DNA of 64,000 bases, from the NCBI RefSeq assembly GCF_018336975.1, contig NZ_CP025572.1:579155-643154 (forward strand). The letters are read 5' to 3'. A program made the position numbers and the translations under genes. Source of the stretch: Marinomonas sp. CT5 (lineage in GTDB: Bacteria > Pseudomonadota > Gammaproteobacteria > Pseudomonadales > Marinomonadaceae). The notes under the pieces are model-generated. The model was not told the DNA's origin and did no database searches. It saw only the letters and a program-made list of their open reading frames with translations. This document shows positions 52,768 to 61,685 of the stretch, piece after piece (position 1 is the stretch's first letter; each line of letters begins with the position of its first letter).

Positions 52768-52784
52768 TGCACAATTATAGTGCA
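52768..52784. promoter_or_regulatory. NtrC-binding palindrome upstream of ntrB
   Basis: TGCAC-AATTATA-GTGCA fits the NtrC consensus TGCAC-N7-GTGCA perfectly. It lies 59 bases before the ntrB ATG, where bound NtrC could repress the ntrBC promoter, as at E. coli glnLp. Confidence 0.72.
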
Positions 52785-52820
52785 TTGAAATTATGATGTT
52801 CATTTTTGTGCAAATAAAGC

Positions 52821-52854
52821 GATAAAAAAAGCCCCGAACTAGGTTCGAGGCTTT
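52821..52854 (-). terminator. Rho-independent terminator of glnA
   Basis: AAAGCC/GGCTTT and CGAAC/GTTCG stems, separated by one mismatch, with loop TAG. On the minus strand the hairpin is followed by a run of seven T. It ends the glnA message before ntrB. Confidence 0.88.
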
Positions 52855-52880
52855 CGTATTTTACTTAGCAATTTGGATTC

Positions 52881-54287
52881 TTAAACGCTGTAGTAAAGTT
52901 CGAACTCAAGAGGATGAGTTGTCATAGATATACGTTGAGCTTCGCCAGACTTAAGGTCGATGTAAGCATCAATCATGTCATCAGAGAATACGCCACCTTG
53001 AGTCAAGAATGCACGGTCTTCATCTAGAGACTTAAGCGCTTCTTCTAGGCTGCTAGCAACTTGTGGAATAGCCAACGCTTCTTCCGCTGGTAGGTCGTAC
53101 AAGTCTTTATCTGCTGCATCGCCAGGGTGAATCTTGTTTTTGATTCCGTCGATACCGGCCATTAGCATTGCTGCAAATGCTAGGTATGGGTTAGCGGTTG
53201 GATCAGGGAAACGAGCTTCAATACGTTTGCCTTTAGGGCTTGCAACGTATGGGATACGGATAGAAGCTGAGCGGTTACGTGCAGAGTATGCAAGCATAAC
53301 TGGCGCTTCGAAGCCAGGAACAAGACGCTTGTAAGAGTTTGTTGAAGCGTTAGTGAAAGCGTTCAATGCTTTAGCGTGCTTGATGATACCGCCGATGTAG
53401 TAAAGAGCCGTTTCAGATAGACCAGCATATTGGTCACCTGCGAATTGGTTAACGCCATCTTTCCAGAAAGATTGGTGAACGTGCATACCTGAACCATTAT
53501 CGCCAACAATTGGCTTAGGCATGAAAGTCGCCGTTTTACCGTATGCATGAGCAACATTGTGTACGCAGTACTTAAGGATTTGAACTTCGTCTGCTTTTTT
53601 AACCATTGTGTTGAACTTAACACCAATTTCGTTTTGACCTGCCGTCGCAACTTCGTGGTGATGAACTTCAACAACCAGGCCCATAGTTTCCATTGCGCCA
53701 CACATTGCAGCACGAAGGTCATGGTGAGAATCAACTGGTGGTACTGGGAAGTAGCCGCCTTTAACGAAAGGACGGTGGCCCATGTTACCGCCTTCAAATT
53801 TTTTGTTTGAAGACCAAGCCGCTTCTTCAGAGTTGATTTCAACAGAGCTGCCAGACATGTCTGTTTTCCATTTTACGTCATCAAAGATGAAGAATTCTGG
53901 CTCTGGACCAAAGAAAGCTGTGTCACCAAGGCCAGTAGATTTTAGGAATTCTTCAGCACGAAGGGCAACAGAACGTGGGTCACGGTCATAGCCTTGCATA
54001 GTAGAAGGCTCGATGATGTTACAACGAACAATAACCGTTGGTTCTTCAGTGAAAGGGTCAATGATTGCAGTGTCATCCTGCGGCATCATGATCATGTCAG
54101 ATTCGTTAATGCCCTTCCAGCCAGCGATGGAAGAGCCATCAAACATCTGACCGTTTTCAAAAAACTCTTCATCTACCGTAATAGCTGGAATAGATACGTG
54201 TTGTTCTTTACCTTTAAAGTCGGTAAAGCGAAGGTCAACCCACTTCGCGTCATGCTCAGCAATCAAGGCAAGGGTCTTGTTTGACAT
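52881..54287 (-). CDS. glnA: Glutamine synthetase type I
   Basis: The 468-residue enzyme has [60 protein letters not shown] and [19 protein letters not shown]. The adenylylation target Tyr397 is present in [11 protein letters not shown], as in the GlnE-regulated class. It makes glutamine from glutamate and ammonia. Expression is predicted to use the sigma-54 promoter and the NtrC palindrome upstream; the gene is followed by ntrB-ntrC on the same strand after a terminator. Confidence 0.98.
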   Translation of the reverse strand: MSNKTLALIAEHDAKWVDLRFTDFKGKEQHVSIPAITVDEEFFENGQMFDGSSIAGWKGINESDMIMMPQDDTAIIDPFTEEPTVIVRCNIIEPSTMQGYDRDPRSVALRAEEFLKSTGLGDTAFFGPEPEFFIFDDVKWKTDMSGSSVEINSEEAAWSSNKKFEGGNMGHRPFVKGGYFPVPPVDSHHDLRAAMCGAMETMGLVVEVHHHEVATAGQNEIGVKFNTMVKKADEVQILKYCVHNVAHAYGKTATFMPKPIVGDNGSGMHVHQSFWKDGVNQFAGDQYAGLSETALYYIGGIIKHAKALNAFTNASTNSYKRLVPGFEAPVMLAYSARNRSASIRIPYVASPKGKRIEARFPDPTANPYLAFAAMLMAGIDGIKNKIHPGDAADKDLYDLPAEEALAIPQVASSLEEALKSLDEDRAFLTQGGVFSDDMIDAYIDLKSGEAQRISMTTHPLEFELYYSV

Positions 54288-54370
54288 AGTTGTTCTCCAG
54301 TCGTAGTGAAAGCGAAATTACTTTTCGGTTATAGAGTGCTTTAATCCAAAGCGCCATTTGCCAAATACAA

Positions 54371-54387
54371 AGCATAACTTGTGCCAG
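54371..54387 (-). promoter_or_regulatory. Sigma-54 promoter of glnA
   Basis: Read on the minus strand, CTGGCACAAGTTATGCT contains TGGCAC, with GG and GC exactly 10 bases apart. Initiation would fall near 54360, giving an untranslated leader of about 70 bases. It fits -24/-12 promoters of glnA in other bacteria. Confidence 0.78.
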
Positions 54388-54489
54388 AATTTTGTGCGAC
54401 AATAAAAAGTCTTTAAAAGCAATAGGATAGAATTATTTGGCTAAAAAACGCACTGAATAAAAGCTAAAACATCCTATCTATAAAACAAT

Positions 54490-54510
54490 ATTGCACATAA
54501 ATAGTGCAAT
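54490..54510. promoter_or_regulatory. NtrC-binding palindrome upstream of glnA
   Basis: ATTGCAC-ATAAATA-GTGCAAT is a perfect 7-base inverted repeat centred about 140 bases upstream of the predicted glnA start. E. coli glnA has a strong NtrC site at about -140. A possible half-site (GCAC, 54450) lies closer. The 329-base gap 54288-54616 also holds the thiI promoter on the right. Confidence 0.8.
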
Positions 54511-54616
54511 AAATGGCGTATGTGTTTTGTTTTGGTGCGAATTTAGTGTTTTCGCATCGATTGTCTTTTCTTTATACTATGCGCCTTTAAAATATCCGGT
54601 ATAAATTGCGCCCCCT

Positions 54617-56068
54617 ATGAAATTCATTGTTAAATTTTTTGCAGAAATCACCATTAAAAGTCGTCCTGTTCGGAAAGCTTTTATTAAGCAGCTTCGACAT
54701 AATGTTAAATTGGTTCTTAAAAAGTATGATGCGGATGTTGTCGTATCTGGTAACTGGGATTTCATTGAAGTTTTTTCTGATAAAGATGAGTTGCGTGAAG
54801 AGTTTACTGAGGCGCTATCGAATATGGCTGGTATCGCGCATTTTCAATTCGTACGTGAATTTCCGTTTGTGGATCTCGATAACATTGTTGAAGAGGCCAT
54901 TGTTTCTTATGGTGATGTTTTAAAAGACGCTGTGTTCGCTGTCAGGGTGAAGCGAGTCGGTGATCATGACTTTACTTCCGTTGACGCCGAACGTCATATC
55001 GGTGGTCGTTTAAAAGCCCGCTGTGGCGCTTTAGCTGTTCGCTTGAAAAATCCTGAGGTATTAGTTCCGATTGATATTAGAGATAATCGAGTGTGGATGA
55101 TTGAGCAGCGTATAGAGGGGCTAGGTGGCTATCCAATTGGTTCACAAGACTCAGTGTTGTCTTTGATGTCTGGTGGCTACGACTCTACCGTCAGTTCTTT
55201 TTTGACGATGAGCCGTGGATTAAAAACACACTTTTGTTTTTTTAACCTTGGTGGCGATGCTCATGAAATTGGCGTCAAGCAAGTTTCGAATTTTCTTTGG
55301 GAAAAATACGGCTCTCAAATCAATGTGAAATTCATTACTGTGCCTTTTGAGGCTGTGGTGGGGGAGATTTTAACCAAAGTCGATAATGCTGAGATGGGCG
55401 TCATTTTAAAACGCATGATGTTACGTGCGGCTTCTCAAGTAATGTCTGAAGTTGGCGCTAAAGCTTTAGTTACTGGCGAAAGTGTGGCGCAGGTTTCTAG
55501 TCAAACCTTGATGAATTTGAAAGTTATTGATCAAGTGACAGAAGAGCTTGTGCTTCGCCCTCTGATTACCACGAATAAACAAGTCATTATAGATAAGGCA
55601 ATTGAAATTGGTACGGCGCCTTTCGCGGCCAGTATGCCTGAGTTCTGTGGTGTTATTTCTGTTAAACCGACAACACGAGCCAAAATGCATCGTGTCGAAA
55701 AGCAAGAGTCTAACTTTGACTTTGCTGTATTAGATAAAGCCATAGAAAGTGCTCAAGTTATGTCTATTCAAAATGTCATGGACGATGTAGCGAAACAGTA
55801 TCAAGGAGAAGTGCCCGTTGTGCGTATGCCTGTTGGCGATGAAGTCATTATCGATATTCGCCACCCAGACGAGGCAAGTCATCGCCCGTTAAAGGTGAGT
55901 GGTCGTCCAGTCAAAGTGATTCCTTTTTTTGCACTCGATACTAATTGGTCTGAGTTAGACCCTAATACGACTCATCTACTTTATTGTGGTAAAGGGGTAA
56001 TGAGTCGCATGCATGCTTCTTACCTACTAGGGAAAGGGTATAGCAATGTAGGAGTTTATTTACCTTAA
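54617..56068 (+). CDS. thiI: tRNA 4-thiouridine / thiazole sulfurtransferase ThiI
   Basis: The 483-residue protein has an N-terminal ferredoxin-like domain, THUMP (about 60-165), and a PP-loop domain with SLMSGGYDSTVSSFLTMSRG. MPEFCGVIS holds the Cys equivalent to Cys344, and the C-terminal rhodanese domain ends in LLYCGKGVMSRMHASYL with Cys457, equivalent to E. coli Cys456. It carries out s4U tRNA modification and also supplies sulfur for thiamine. The full rhodanese domain implies both roles. It is divergent from glnA. Confidence 0.96.
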   Translation: MKFIVKFFAEITIKSRPVRKAFIKQLRHNVKLVLKKYDADVVVSGNWDFIEVFSDKDELREEFTEALSNMAGIAHFQFVREFPFVDLDNIVEEAIVSYGDVLKDAVFAVRVKRVGDHDFTSVDAERHIGGRLKARCGALAVRLKNPEVLVPIDIRDNRVWMIEQRIEGLGGYPIGSQDSVLSLMSGGYDSTVSSFLTMSRGLKTHFCFFNLGGDAHEIGVKQVSNFLWEKYGSQINVKFITVPFEAVVGEILTKVDNAEMGVILKRMMLRAASQVMSEVGAKALVTGESVAQVSSQTLMNLKVIDQVTEELVLRPLITTNKQVIIDKAIEIGTAPFAASMPEFCGVISVKPTTRAKMHRVEKQESNFDFAVLDKAIESAQVMSIQNVMDDVAKQYQGEVPVVRMPVGDEVIIDIRHPDEASHRPLKVSGRPVKVIPFFALDTNWSELDPNTTHLLYCGKGVMSRMHASYLLGKGYSNVGVYLP

Positions 56069-56082
56069 CGAAGACAATAGGG

Positions 56083-56124
56083 CAGTAGCATTTTTGTAGT
56101 ATTGAAGTGCTACTGTCTTTATTT
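56083..56124 (+). terminator. Terminator after thiI
   Basis: CAGTAGCA and TGCTACTG arms (56083-56090, 56108-56115) with a 17-base loop are followed by TCTTTATTT, fitting a rho-independent terminator 15 bases after the stop. Confidence 0.7.
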
Positions 56125-56316
56125 AAGTCGCTTTATGGCCTTGTTTGACATATTTTTGTGGACTTTTTTCTCCACTTTAATGGGATATTGATCAATATAA
56201 GGGTACAATTGCGCGAATTTTACCCCGCACCAAGATCCGAGACGCTTGAAGAGCATGCCTGCCTAAATCAAGTGGCGGTATATCTTTTTGCTCACGCTAA
56301 ATGCAGAGAACTATAA

Positions 56317-58137
56317 ATGTCTAATGATATCAGTAAATTACGTAACGTAGCTATTATTGCTCACGTTGACCATGGTAAAACTACCTTGGTAGATCAGTTA
56401 TTAAGCCAATCAGGTACGCTAGATCGTAAAGATCTTGGTTCAGAGCGAATCATGGACTCTAACGACCAAGAAAAAGAGCGTGGTATTACCATTTTGGCGA
56501 AAAACACGTCAATTATGTGGAACGATTACCGTATCAATATCGTAGATACACCTGGACACGCTGACTTCGGTGGTGAAGTAGAACGTGTATTGTCCATGGT
56601 TGACTCTGTATTGTTGTTGGTTGATGCAGTGGATGGCCCAATGCCACAAACCCGCTTTGTAACATCGAAAGCGTTTGAGCGTGGCCTTCGTCCGATTGTT
56701 GTTATTAATAAAATTGACCGTCCTGGTGCCCGTCCTGATTGGGTTATGGATCAAGTATTTGATCTTTTTGATAGCCTTGGCGCGACTGAAGAGCAGTTAG
56801 ATTTCCCTGTTATTTATGCATCTGCAATTAATGGTATTTCTGGTGATGATCCAGATAACATGGCAGAAGACATGACGCCGCTTTATCAGATGATTGTTGA
56901 TAGTGTGCCGGCTCCAGACGTTGACCCAGAAGGTATGTTTCAAATGCAGGTTTCTGCATTGGATTATGATGCTTATGTTGGTGTTATCGGTATCGGTCGT
57001 ATCAGTCGTGGTAGTTTGTCTCCTAATCAACAGGTTGTTGTTAAATCTGCTGATGGCAAAGAGCGTAAAGGTAAAGTCCTTAATGTTAAGGGTTACCATG
57101 GTCTAGCTCGTGTTGATACAGATAAAGCATCGGCTGGTGATATCGTTTGTATCACTGGTATCGATGGTTTAAGCATTTCTGACACACTGTGTAACCCTGA
57201 GTGTGTTGAAGCTTTACCACCTCTGACGGTTGATGAGCCAACTGTTAGCATGACTTTCATGGTGAACGATTCTCCGTTTGCTGGGAAAGAAGGTAAATTC
57301 ATTACGACACGTAATATCGCAGACCGTCTTGAGCGTGAGCTTATTCATAACGTAGCGTTGCGCGTTCGCCAAGGCGAGACTCCGGATAAATTTATTGTAT
57401 CTGGACGTGGTGAACTTCATCTTTCTGTACTAATTGAAAATATGCGTCGTGAAGGCTTTGAGATGGGGGTTTCTCGTCCTGAAGTGGTTCAAAAGATTGT
57501 TGATGGAAAAGTACAAGAGCCTTATGAGTTAGTGGTTATCGATGTTGAAGAGCAGCATCAAGGTTCTATTATGGAAGAACTTGGCTTGCGTAAAGCTGAG
57601 TTGACTAATATGGAACCAGATAATAAGGGACGTGTACGTCTTGAGTTTATGACGCCTTCTCGCGGTTTGATTGGTTTCCGTGGTTTGTTCCTGACCCTAA
57701 CTTCTGGTTCCGGCATTATGACCAGTGTATTTGATCATTATGGTCCGGTAAAAGAAGGTGATGTTCATGGTCGTCAAAACGGTGTATTGATTAGTATGTT
57801 GACTGGTAAGACAGCAGCTTATGCTTTGTATAATTTGCAAAGCCGCGGCCGTATGTTCCTTGGTCATGCAGTAGATATTTATGAAGGCCAAATTATTGGT
57901 ATTCATTCTCGTGATAACGATTTGTCTGTTAACCCTGTTAAAGGTAAGCAGTTAACAAACGTACGCGCATCTGGTACGGATGAGGCTTTGACCTTAACTC
58001 CGCCTATTCGTCATACTCTTGAGCAAGCGCTTGAGTTTATTGAAGATGATGAGTTGGTAGAAGTAACACCAGAAAGTATTCGTATTCGTAAGAAATTACT
58101 AACCGAAAACGAGCGTAAACGTGCTGGTCGTAAGTAA
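56317..58137 (+). CDS. typA: Ribosome-associated GTPase TypA/BipA
   Basis: The 606-residue translational GTPase has G1 [17 protein letters not shown]3 [16 protein letters not shown]4 [10 protein letters not shown], an EF-Tu-like domain 2, EF-G-like domain III and V segments, and the BipA-specific C-terminal region ([18 protein letters not shown] and [18 protein letters not shown]). It helps 50S assembly and growth under cold or stress. A long 248-base untranslated stretch from thiI precedes it. A UUCG hairpin follows. Confidence 0.97.
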   Translation: MSNDISKLRNVAIIAHVDHGKTTLVDQLLSQSGTLDRKDLGSERIMDSNDQEKERGITILAKNTSIMWNDYRINIVDTPGHADFGGEVERVLSMVDSVLLLVDAVDGPMPQTRFVTSKAFERGLRPIVVINKIDRPGARPDWVMDQVFDLFDSLGATEEQLDFPVIYASAINGISGDDPDNMAEDMTPLYQMIVDSVPAPDVDPEGMFQMQVSALDYDAYVGVIGIGRISRGSLSPNQQVVVKSADGKERKGKVLNVKGYHGLARVDTDKASAGDIVCITGIDGLSISDTLCNPECVEALPPLTVDEPTVSMTFMVNDSPFAGKEGKFITTRNIADRLERELIHNVALRVRQGETPDKFIVSGRGELHLSVLIENMRREGFEMGVSRPEVVQKIVDGKVQEPYELVVIDVEEQHQGSIMEELGLRKAELTNMEPDNKGRVRLEFMTPSRGLIGFRGLFLTLTSGSGIMTSVFDHYGPVKEGDVHGRQNGVLISMLTGKTAAYALYNLQSRGRMFLGHAVDIYEGQIIGIHSRDNDLSVNPVKGKQLTNVRASGTDEALTLTPPIRHTLEQALEFIEDDELVEVTPESIRIRKKLLTENERKRAGRK

Positions 58138-58194
58138 TCGCTATTCTTCAATAGAGCAGCAGCAAGTGAATTCATAATGTTGAATTCGTGAGCG

Positions 58195-58226
58195 ACAAAA
58201 GCGCCTTCGGGCGCTTTTGTTTTTTC
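58195..58226 (+). terminator. UUCG tetraloop terminator after typA
   Basis: ACAAAAGCGCC-TTCG-GGCGCTTTTGT is a perfect 11-base stem with the stable TTCG loop, followed by TTTTTT. Confidence 0.93.
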
Positions 58227-58281
58227 TGGTGTTTGTTAAAGTCGCCAGTCTGATATTGGATTAATACGATAAGGGAGAAAG

Positions 58282-58716
58282 ATGAAGGTCTTAATACAAA
58301 GAGCGATAAATGCAAAGGTGGTTGTTGATGACGAAACAATCGGTGCAATTGATTATGGCCAATTGGTCTTGGTTGGTATTGAGAAAGGCGACACGGAGTT
58401 TGATACACAGAGGCTTGCCGATAAACTTTTGAAGTATCGAATGTTTAGTGATGAAGAAGGCAAAATGAATTTAAATGTTCAGCAAGTGGCTGGTGGCATT
58501 TTGCTAGTCTCGCAATTTACGTTAGCCGCTGAGACGAAGAAAGGCTTGCGTCCAGGCTTTTCCACCGCGGCCATTCCTGAAGAAGGAGAGCGGTTATTTA
58601 ATGATTTCGTTGACAAGGTGCGTGCTCAATACAGTAAAGTTGAAACGGGGCGTTTTGGTGCTGATATGAAAGTTTCTTTTACCAATGACGGCCCGGTAAC
58701 TTTTATGTTGGATTAG
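58282..58716 (+). CDS. dtd: D-aminoacyl-tRNA deacylase
   Basis: The 144-residue enzyme has MKVLIQRAINAKVVVDDE, LLVSQFTLAAETKKGLRPGF with the Ser-Gln active motif, and GRFGADMKVSFTNDGPVTFML with the Gly-Pro motif. DTD removes D-amino acids and glycine from mischarged tRNA. It overlaps the convergent ornithine cyclodeaminase-family gene by 4 bases (TTAG shared by both stops), so transcripts of the two genes can collide. Confidence 0.96.
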   Translation: MKVLIQRAINAKVVVDDETIGAIDYGQLVLVGIEKGDTEFDTQRLADKLLKYRMFSDEEGKMNLNVQQVAGGILLVSQFTLAAETKKGLRPGFSTAAIPEEGERLFNDFVDKVRAQYSKVETGRFGADMKVSFTNDGPVTFMLD

Positions 58717-59675
58717 CTGGACTTGCTTGAACTATTGAGTAACTGATGCACATGATAGGCGCTGGCGACATCGGCGAGCGCTGTGCCAACGGATTTAAAT
58801 AACGTTGTCTGGCTGTTGTTTAGTCTGCCTTTTACTTTCCCTGAACATAGTTCAGACAGCTCGCCTTTAATGTGATTTTCTTCAATGCAGTTCTCTTCTA
58901 GTGGAATCAAAATATCACCCGCTTCGTTTAATACATTTAGACGACTGTCTACGATGACATGCGACATCTTAACGGTTGCAGAGTCGCATTCTCGACATGT
59001 AGGGTGGTGATTGCCGACTAGATCTATATGAGTGCCCGCCGCTAACGAGGCGCTGCTGAATAAGGGAGTTGGACTTCCTGTGGCGCAGCTTACAATGTCT
59101 ACACCCGTAATAACCTCCTCATAGTCGAAGCAAATTTGTACATTGATATCGGAGCGATTGGCTAAAATACGCTGCTGAACTTTGCGCATTTTTTCTTTCG
59201 AACGACCATGCACATAAATTGTGCGAATTGGTCTGATACTGGCGTGGGCAAGAGCCATGTAGGGTGCCAACTCCCCTGTTCCGAACAAAAGTAATGAACT
59301 GGCATCCTCTCTTGCCATATAGCTGGCCGCCAGTGCGGATACCGCCGCAGTTCGCCAATAGGTCAGGCTTGTACCATCGACAAGTGCTAAAGGCGCTCCT
59401 GTATCGCGAGAAAAAAGTAATACTTGTGCCGCAACGGTTAATAATCCCTTTTGAGGGTTTTCTGGATAGTGAGTGAAAGACTTTACACCCAAAACATCGT
59501 TTGTCCATGCAGGCAGAACGGCAAAGGTATCGTGTTTATCTGCGGAACCGCCAGGTAGCGGGTACATCTGTCTTTGTGGCATACCAAAATTTTGTTGGAA
59601 AGCACTTTGTATGGCTGGAATTAGTGTTTCAAAGCTTAGGGTTTGCGCTACGGTATTGGCATTTATTATCTGCAT
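58713..59675 (-). CDS. Ornithine cyclodeaminase / mu-crystallin family protein
   Basis: This 320-residue NAD(P)-binding protein has GVKSFTHYPENPQKGLLTV, the substrate-binding TYWRTAAVSALAASYMA, the dinucleotide motif LLLFGTGELAPYMALAHAS, VSCATGSPTPLF and LVGNHHPTCRECDSATV. The family includes ornithine and lysine cyclodeaminases and imine reductases acting on piperideine-2- or pyrroline-2-carboxylate. Which of these it is cannot be told here. A role as piperideine-2-carboxylate reductase would feed pipecolate to AmaA, but this is inference. It converges with dtd. Confidence 0.82.
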   Translation of the reverse strand: MQIINANTVAQTLSFETLIPAIQSAFQQNFGMPQRQMYPLPGGSADKHDTFAVLPAWTNDVLGVKSFTHYPENPQKGLLTVAAQVLLFSRDTGAPLALVDGTSLTYWRTAAVSALAASYMAREDASSLLLFGTGELAPYMALAHASIRPIRTIYVHGRSKEKMRKVQQRILANRSDINVQICFDYEEVITGVDIVSCATGSPTPLFSSASLAAGTHIDLVGNHHPTCRECDSATVKMSHVIVDSRLNVLNEAGDILIPLEENCIEENHIKGELSELCSGKVKGRLNNSQTTLFKSVGTALADVASAYHVHQLLNSSSKSS

Positions 59676-59804
59676 ATCTAAACTTCTCCAACAGAAATGG
59701 CGATGTAATTGTAATTTGCGGCGAGAGTCAGAATAGCATTACGGTGACAATGGATGAAGTAAGATACTGGTTTTGTTGTTTAAAAATAAGCACAAACTAA
59801 AAGC

Positions 59805-59826
59805 GCTCATTTCTAAAAAAATGAGC
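59805..59826. terminator. Terminator of the tat operon
   Basis: GCTCATTT and AAATGAGC arms enclose a 6-base loop. On the minus strand it lies beyond the tatC stop and is followed by GCTTTTAGTTTG. It also lies upstream of the ornithine cyclodeaminase-family gene, which reads away. Confidence 0.7.
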
Positions 59827-59857
59827 ATTCTTTTGTATGTTTTAAAATGATTGGTTG

Positions 59858-60631
59858 TTAGATAGTCTGAGAGCTTTCACTTTCAGGTTTTTCTTCGCTC
59901 CCATCAACCACAACTTTTACCGTACGACCAGCAATAAGTCCTAGTTCAAATAGCATCCACATCGGAATGGCAAGCAAGGTCTGTGAGAAAATATCGGGTG
60001 GCGTTATCAACATACCTACTACAAAACAGCCTAGGAAAATATAAGGACGCTTTTTGGATAGTGCGGCAACGGTAGTGACGCCTGCTTTAATCAGTAGGTA
60101 GGTGGCAACAGGGATCTCAAAGGTGACTCCGAAAGCAAAGAATAACTTCAAGACAAAATTCAGGTAATTATTAATGTCTGTCATTACGGTAACTTCGCCA
60201 GGCCCTACAGTAGTAAAAAAACCAAAAATCAGTGGTAAAACAACGAAATAAGCGAACAGAACGCCAGCATAAAAGAGGAAGATGCTGGAAATTAATAGAG
60301 GAATTGCAATTTGTTTTTCGTTTTTATACAAGGCGGGAGCAATAAAAGACCACGCTTGAAATAGGGTATATGGAACCGATATTAATACTGAGACAGCAAA
60401 GGTTAGTTTAAGAGGGGCGAGAAACGGTGACGCTACCTCTGTTGCGATTAATGAGCTTCCAGTGGGTAGCAATAAGCGTAATGGCTCAGAAACAATTAAG
60501 TATAAGTCGTTAGCAAAAGAATATAAGCCAATAAAGAGAATTAATATGGCTAGGACACACTTCAGTAAACGGTTTCTTAGCTCGATAAGATGAGCAACCA
60601 ATGGGGCTTGATTAGAAGAATCTGTACTCAT
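59858..60631 (-). CDS. tatC: Twin-arginine translocase subunit TatC
   Basis: The 257-residue membrane protein has six helices. The receptor surface motifs are HLIELRNRLLKCVLAI at the N-terminus and FVVLPLIFGFF; the conserved Glu lies in FGVTFEIPVATYLLIKAG. It recognises twin-arginine signal peptides with TatB. The last gene of the tatABC operon, it follows tatB after 36 bases. The C-terminal tail is acidic. Confidence 0.96.
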   Translation of the reverse strand: MSTDSSNQAPLVAHLIELRNRLLKCVLAILILFIGLYSFANDLYLIVSEPLRLLLPTGSSLIATEVASPFLAPLKLTFAVSVLISVPYTLFQAWSFIAPALYKNEKQIAIPLLISSIFLFYAGVLFAYFVVLPLIFGFFTTVGPGEVTVMTDINNYLNFVLKLFFAFGVTFEIPVATYLLIKAGVTTVAALSKKRPYIFLGCFVVGMLITPPDIFSQTLLAIPMWMLFELGLIAGRTVKVVVDGSEEKPESESSQTI

Positions 60632-60667
60632 AATGCGTCACATGTCCGCGTATAGTTTAAATAAGAA

Positions 60668-61099
60668 TTAGGTTCGAGACGTTGTTGTTTCGGTGGTTTT
60701 GTTAATGTCATCCGCCAGAGGTTCAGTAGAGTCCATTTTATGTGTCTCTGCGACTTCGTCTTTTTTGGGTGGTGGAACTTCGGCAGAGTCTTGGATGTTT
60801 TCCATTGGTGATTCAATTTCATTCCCATCGTTTTGATGATCTTTAGGTAGAGGGGCGATGGTGTTTTGGATCGCTTGACCTTCTTTTAAAAGGCGTTGGT
60901 TGGTTGCGTTAATTTTTTGCTGTAGTTCTTCGTGATCCAGTTGTGCGTTAATCTCTCTCTGTACTGAATTGATGCTACGGCGAATTTTGCGAACCCATAG
61001 TCCAGCTGTTTTTGCGGCATGGGGCAAGCGTTCTGGTCCAAGAATTAAAAGACCAACTACGAACACTACAAGCAGTTCAGAAAAGCCAATGTCGAACAC
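60668..61099 (-). CDS. tatB: Twin-arginine translocase subunit TatB
   Basis: The 143-residue protein has the TatB start MFDIGFSELLVVFVVGLLIL with a single N-terminal membrane helix and the GPERLP hinge, followed by an amphipathic helix and a long polar tail (about 70-143) rich in Glu, Lys and Thr. The conserved Glu8 is present. It acts with TatC in substrate recognition. It starts 3 bases after the tatA stop. Confidence 0.95.
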   Translation of the reverse strand: MFDIGFSELLVVFVVGLLILGPERLPHAAKTAGLWVRKIRRSINSVQREINAQLDHEELQQKINATNQRLLKEGQAIQNTIAPLPKDHQNDGNEIESPMENIQDSAEVPPPKKDEVAETHKMDSTEPLADDINKTTETTTSRT

Positions 61100-61102
61100 A
61101 GA

Positions 61103-61321
61103 TTAGGCGCTCTTATCGTCTTTTTTTGTTTCAGCATCAATGACTTTATGCTGAGCCGTTTTTTCATCCTCAGTTTTGTCATCTTTGTCTACGGCTTCTT
61201 TAAAACCTTTTACAGCGCCGCCTAGGTCAGAACCAAGGTTTTTAAGTTTCTTAGTGCCAAAAATAAGAACTAAAATAGCCAAAACAATTAATAATTGCCA
61301 AATACTGATTCCACCTAACAT
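61103..61321 (-). CDS. tatA: Twin-arginine translocase subunit TatA
   Basis: The 72-residue protein has [20 protein letters not shown] as the membrane helix, the [20 protein letters not shown] hinge and amphipathic helix, and a polar tail. TatA oligomerises to let folded proteins pass. It is the first tat gene, 15 bases after hisE, so the tat genes may be read through from the ubi-his unit. Confidence 0.96.
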   Translation of the reverse strand: MLGGISIWQLLIVLAILVLIFGTKKLKNLGSDLGGAVKGFKEAVDKDDKTEDEKTAQHKVIDAETKKDDKSA

Positions 61322-61336
61322 GAATTACTCCTGGTG

Positions 61337-61669
61337 TTATTTTGTACGGCTGGCCTTTTCTTCTAGGCCAGACAAATTAAATCTGCGTGCTAGCTCATCA
61401 AGTATAGCATCTGGGCCAATATCTAAATGAGATAACATAACAAGTGTGTGAAACCATAAATCAGCGGTTTCATAAATCAAATCTGATTTATCGCCTGAGA
61501 TCACAGCATCTTTTGCTGCGATAATCGTTTCAATGCTTTCTTCACCTACTTTTTCTAGGATCTTATTTAATCCTTTTGCATGTAGGCTCGCAACATAAGA
61601 AGAATCTGCTGCTGCGGTTTTGCGCTGTTCTAGTGTGGCGGCGAGTTCAGCCAATACATCTGATTTCAT
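61337..61669 (-). CDS. hisE: Phosphoribosyl-ATP pyrophosphatase
   Basis: The 110-residue MazG-fold enzyme has [40 protein letters not shown] and [18 protein letters not shown], with metal-binding Glu and Asp residues. It hydrolyses phosphoribosyl-ATP in the second step of histidine synthesis. HisI, fused in enterobacteria or adjacent in many pseudomonads, is not beside it here. It sits between ubiB and tatA. Confidence 0.95.
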   Translation of the reverse strand: MKSDVLAELAATLEQRKTAAADSSYVASLHAKGLNKILEKVGEESIETIIAAKDAVISGDKSDLIYETADLWFHTLVMLSHLDIGPDAILDELARRFNLSGLEEKASRTK

Positions 61670-61685
61670 TATAGTCTCTCAAAGG

